Part shown: positions 13,216 to 13,771 of the stretch, piece after piece
Numbering within the stretch: the stretch's first letter is position 1
Layout: each line of letters begins with the position of its first letter
DNA from: LSUCC0057 sp042091915
Lineage (GTDB): Bacteria > Pseudomonadota > Gammaproteobacteria > Pseudomonadales > Porticoccaceae
DNA: 13,771 bases
Direction of reading: 5' to 3'
NCBI GenBank assembly: GCA_042091915.1
Contig: JBELGO010000045.1
Location: forward strand, 1-13,771
Notes under the pieces: model-generated
The model's database searches: none
Told to the model about the DNA's origin: nothing
The model's input: only the letters and a program-made list of their open reading frames with translations
Program-made: the position numbers and the translations under genes

Positions 13216-13771
13216 GCTTCGCGCAAGCGCTCTAAAAACTGGCTGAGGCGGCCAATCGCCGTGCGCAAGTGCTCTTCATCAGGCAGAAATACAATACGCA
13301 AATGTTGGCTGTCCGGCCAATTAAACGCTGAGCCCTGCACCAACAGCATACGCTCTTGCTTGAGCAGTTCTAAAACTAAATTTTGATCGTCCGTTATCGG
13401 GTAGATCTGTGGGTCTAACTTGGGAAACAGATACATTGCCGCCTGTGGCTTTACACAGCTGACGCCAGGTATTGCTGTAATTAACTGGTGAGCCAGCTCG
13501 CGCTGTTGGTAAAGCCGCCCGCCCTGTGCAACCAAATCTTTGATGCTCTGATAGCCGCCCAGTGCCGTCTGTACCGCCAACATCGCGGGGACATTGGCAC
13601 ACAGACGCATGGAAGCGAGCATTTCCAGCCCCTCAATATAGCCCTTGGCGTACTCTTTGTTGCCGCTCATGATGATCCAGCCCGAGCGAAAACCTGCCAG
13701 TCGGTAGGTTTTTGAAAGCCCGTTGAAGGTCAGGCAGAGTACCTTTTTGACCAAACTTGCCAGTGGGATAT
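13212..13771 (-). CDS. alaA: Alanine aminotransferase AlaA, C-terminal part (5' end outside window)
   Basis: AlaA is a PLP-dependent class I aminotransferase making alanine from pyruvate and glutamate. The frame is open to the window edge: IPLASLV precedes the in-frame TTG at 13754, so that TTG is an internal Leu codon and not the start. About 185 of some 405 residues are visible. The PLP-binding lysine is in NGLSKTYRLAGFRSGW (codon 13710-13712), followed by KGYIEGLEMLASMRLCANVPA, TALGGYQSI, GGRLYQQRELA, PGVSCVKPQAAMYLFPKLDP and LLVQGSAFNWP, all nearly identical to E. coli AlaA (YfbQ), with the substrate-binding Arg in LRIVFLP. It converges on pdxB with stop codons overlapping in TTAA, leaving no terminator space between them. 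AlaA depends on the cofactor whose synthesis PdxB serves. Confidence 0.95.
   Translation of the reverse strand, partial: IPLASLVKKVLCLTFNGLSKTYRLAGFRSGWIIMSGNKEYAKGYIEGLEMLASMRLCANVPAMLAVQTALGGYQSIKDLVAQGGRLYQQRELAHQLITAIPGVSCVKPQAAMYLFPKLDPQIYPITDDQNLVLELLKQERMLLVQGSAFNWPDSQHLRIVFLPDEEHLRTAIGRLSQFLERLREA

Noticed and set aside
13752..13754. TTG at 13754 as the start of the minus-strand aminotransferase
   Set aside because: The frame stays open to the window edge with AlaA-like residues upstream, and the product would lack half of the enzyme; it is an internal codon.
1..13771. Mobile elements, tRNA/rRNA genes, CRISPR arrays, prophage or defence genes
   Set aside because: Non-coding space totals only about 0.3 kb in short gaps, all other sequence is accounted for by conserved housekeeping genes, and I saw no long direct or inverted repeats.

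Overview
This window is a conserved housekeeping segment of a gammaproteobacterial chromosome, seen as a draft or metagenome scaffold because it contains a 10-N join. The evidence is the classic outer-membrane/lipid A cluster order (bamA-skp-lpxD-fabZ-lpxA-lpxB-rnhB, then dnaE-accA) together with EpmC, PdxB and AlaA, whose sequences are close to their Escherichia coli and Pseudomonas counterparts. A free-living marine or environmental gammaproteobacterium is my best guess, but the window alone does not fix the genus.

Layout. Positions 1-5736 hold an almost gapless plus-strand block: the C-terminal half of BamA (outer-membrane protein insertion), its periplasmic chaperone partner Skp, LpxD, FabZ, LpxA and LpxB (lipid A synthesis and supply of its hydroxyacyl chains), and RNase HII. 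Gene junctions are 0 to 65 nt or overlapping. A 121-nt gap with a good sigma-70-like promoter follows. Then comes a ketoacyl-ACP synthase III-like gene (5858-6952), which I do not expect at this place in E. coli or Pseudomonas. The replicative polymerase gene dnaE starts 6 nt after it, and its Shine-Dalgarno lies inside the end of the synthase gene. An 80-nt gap with an extended -10 element leads into accA, then epmC (EF-P hydroxylase) and pdxB (pyridoxal phosphate synthesis). On the minus strand, alaA (a PLP-dependent aminotransferase, truncated by the window edge) converges on pdxB, and the two stop codons share the palindrome TTAA.

How it fits together. The region couples envelope building (BamA, Skp, lipid A) to fatty acid supply (FabZ, the KAS III-like enzyme, AccA), with replication genes (rnhB, dnaE) embedded. 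EpmC and PdxB form a translationally overlapped pair.

I see no mobile element, CRISPR array, tRNA, rRNA or defence system, and nothing here looks like a wholly undescribed system. The points worth a second look are finer: the extra KAS III with a C-terminal extension and a changed acyl-pocket residue; unusual acyl-ruler residues in LpxA and LpxD; an AccA that departs from near-invariant motifs; a scaffold gap in dnaE that appears to be no gap at all; and several non-ATG starts.
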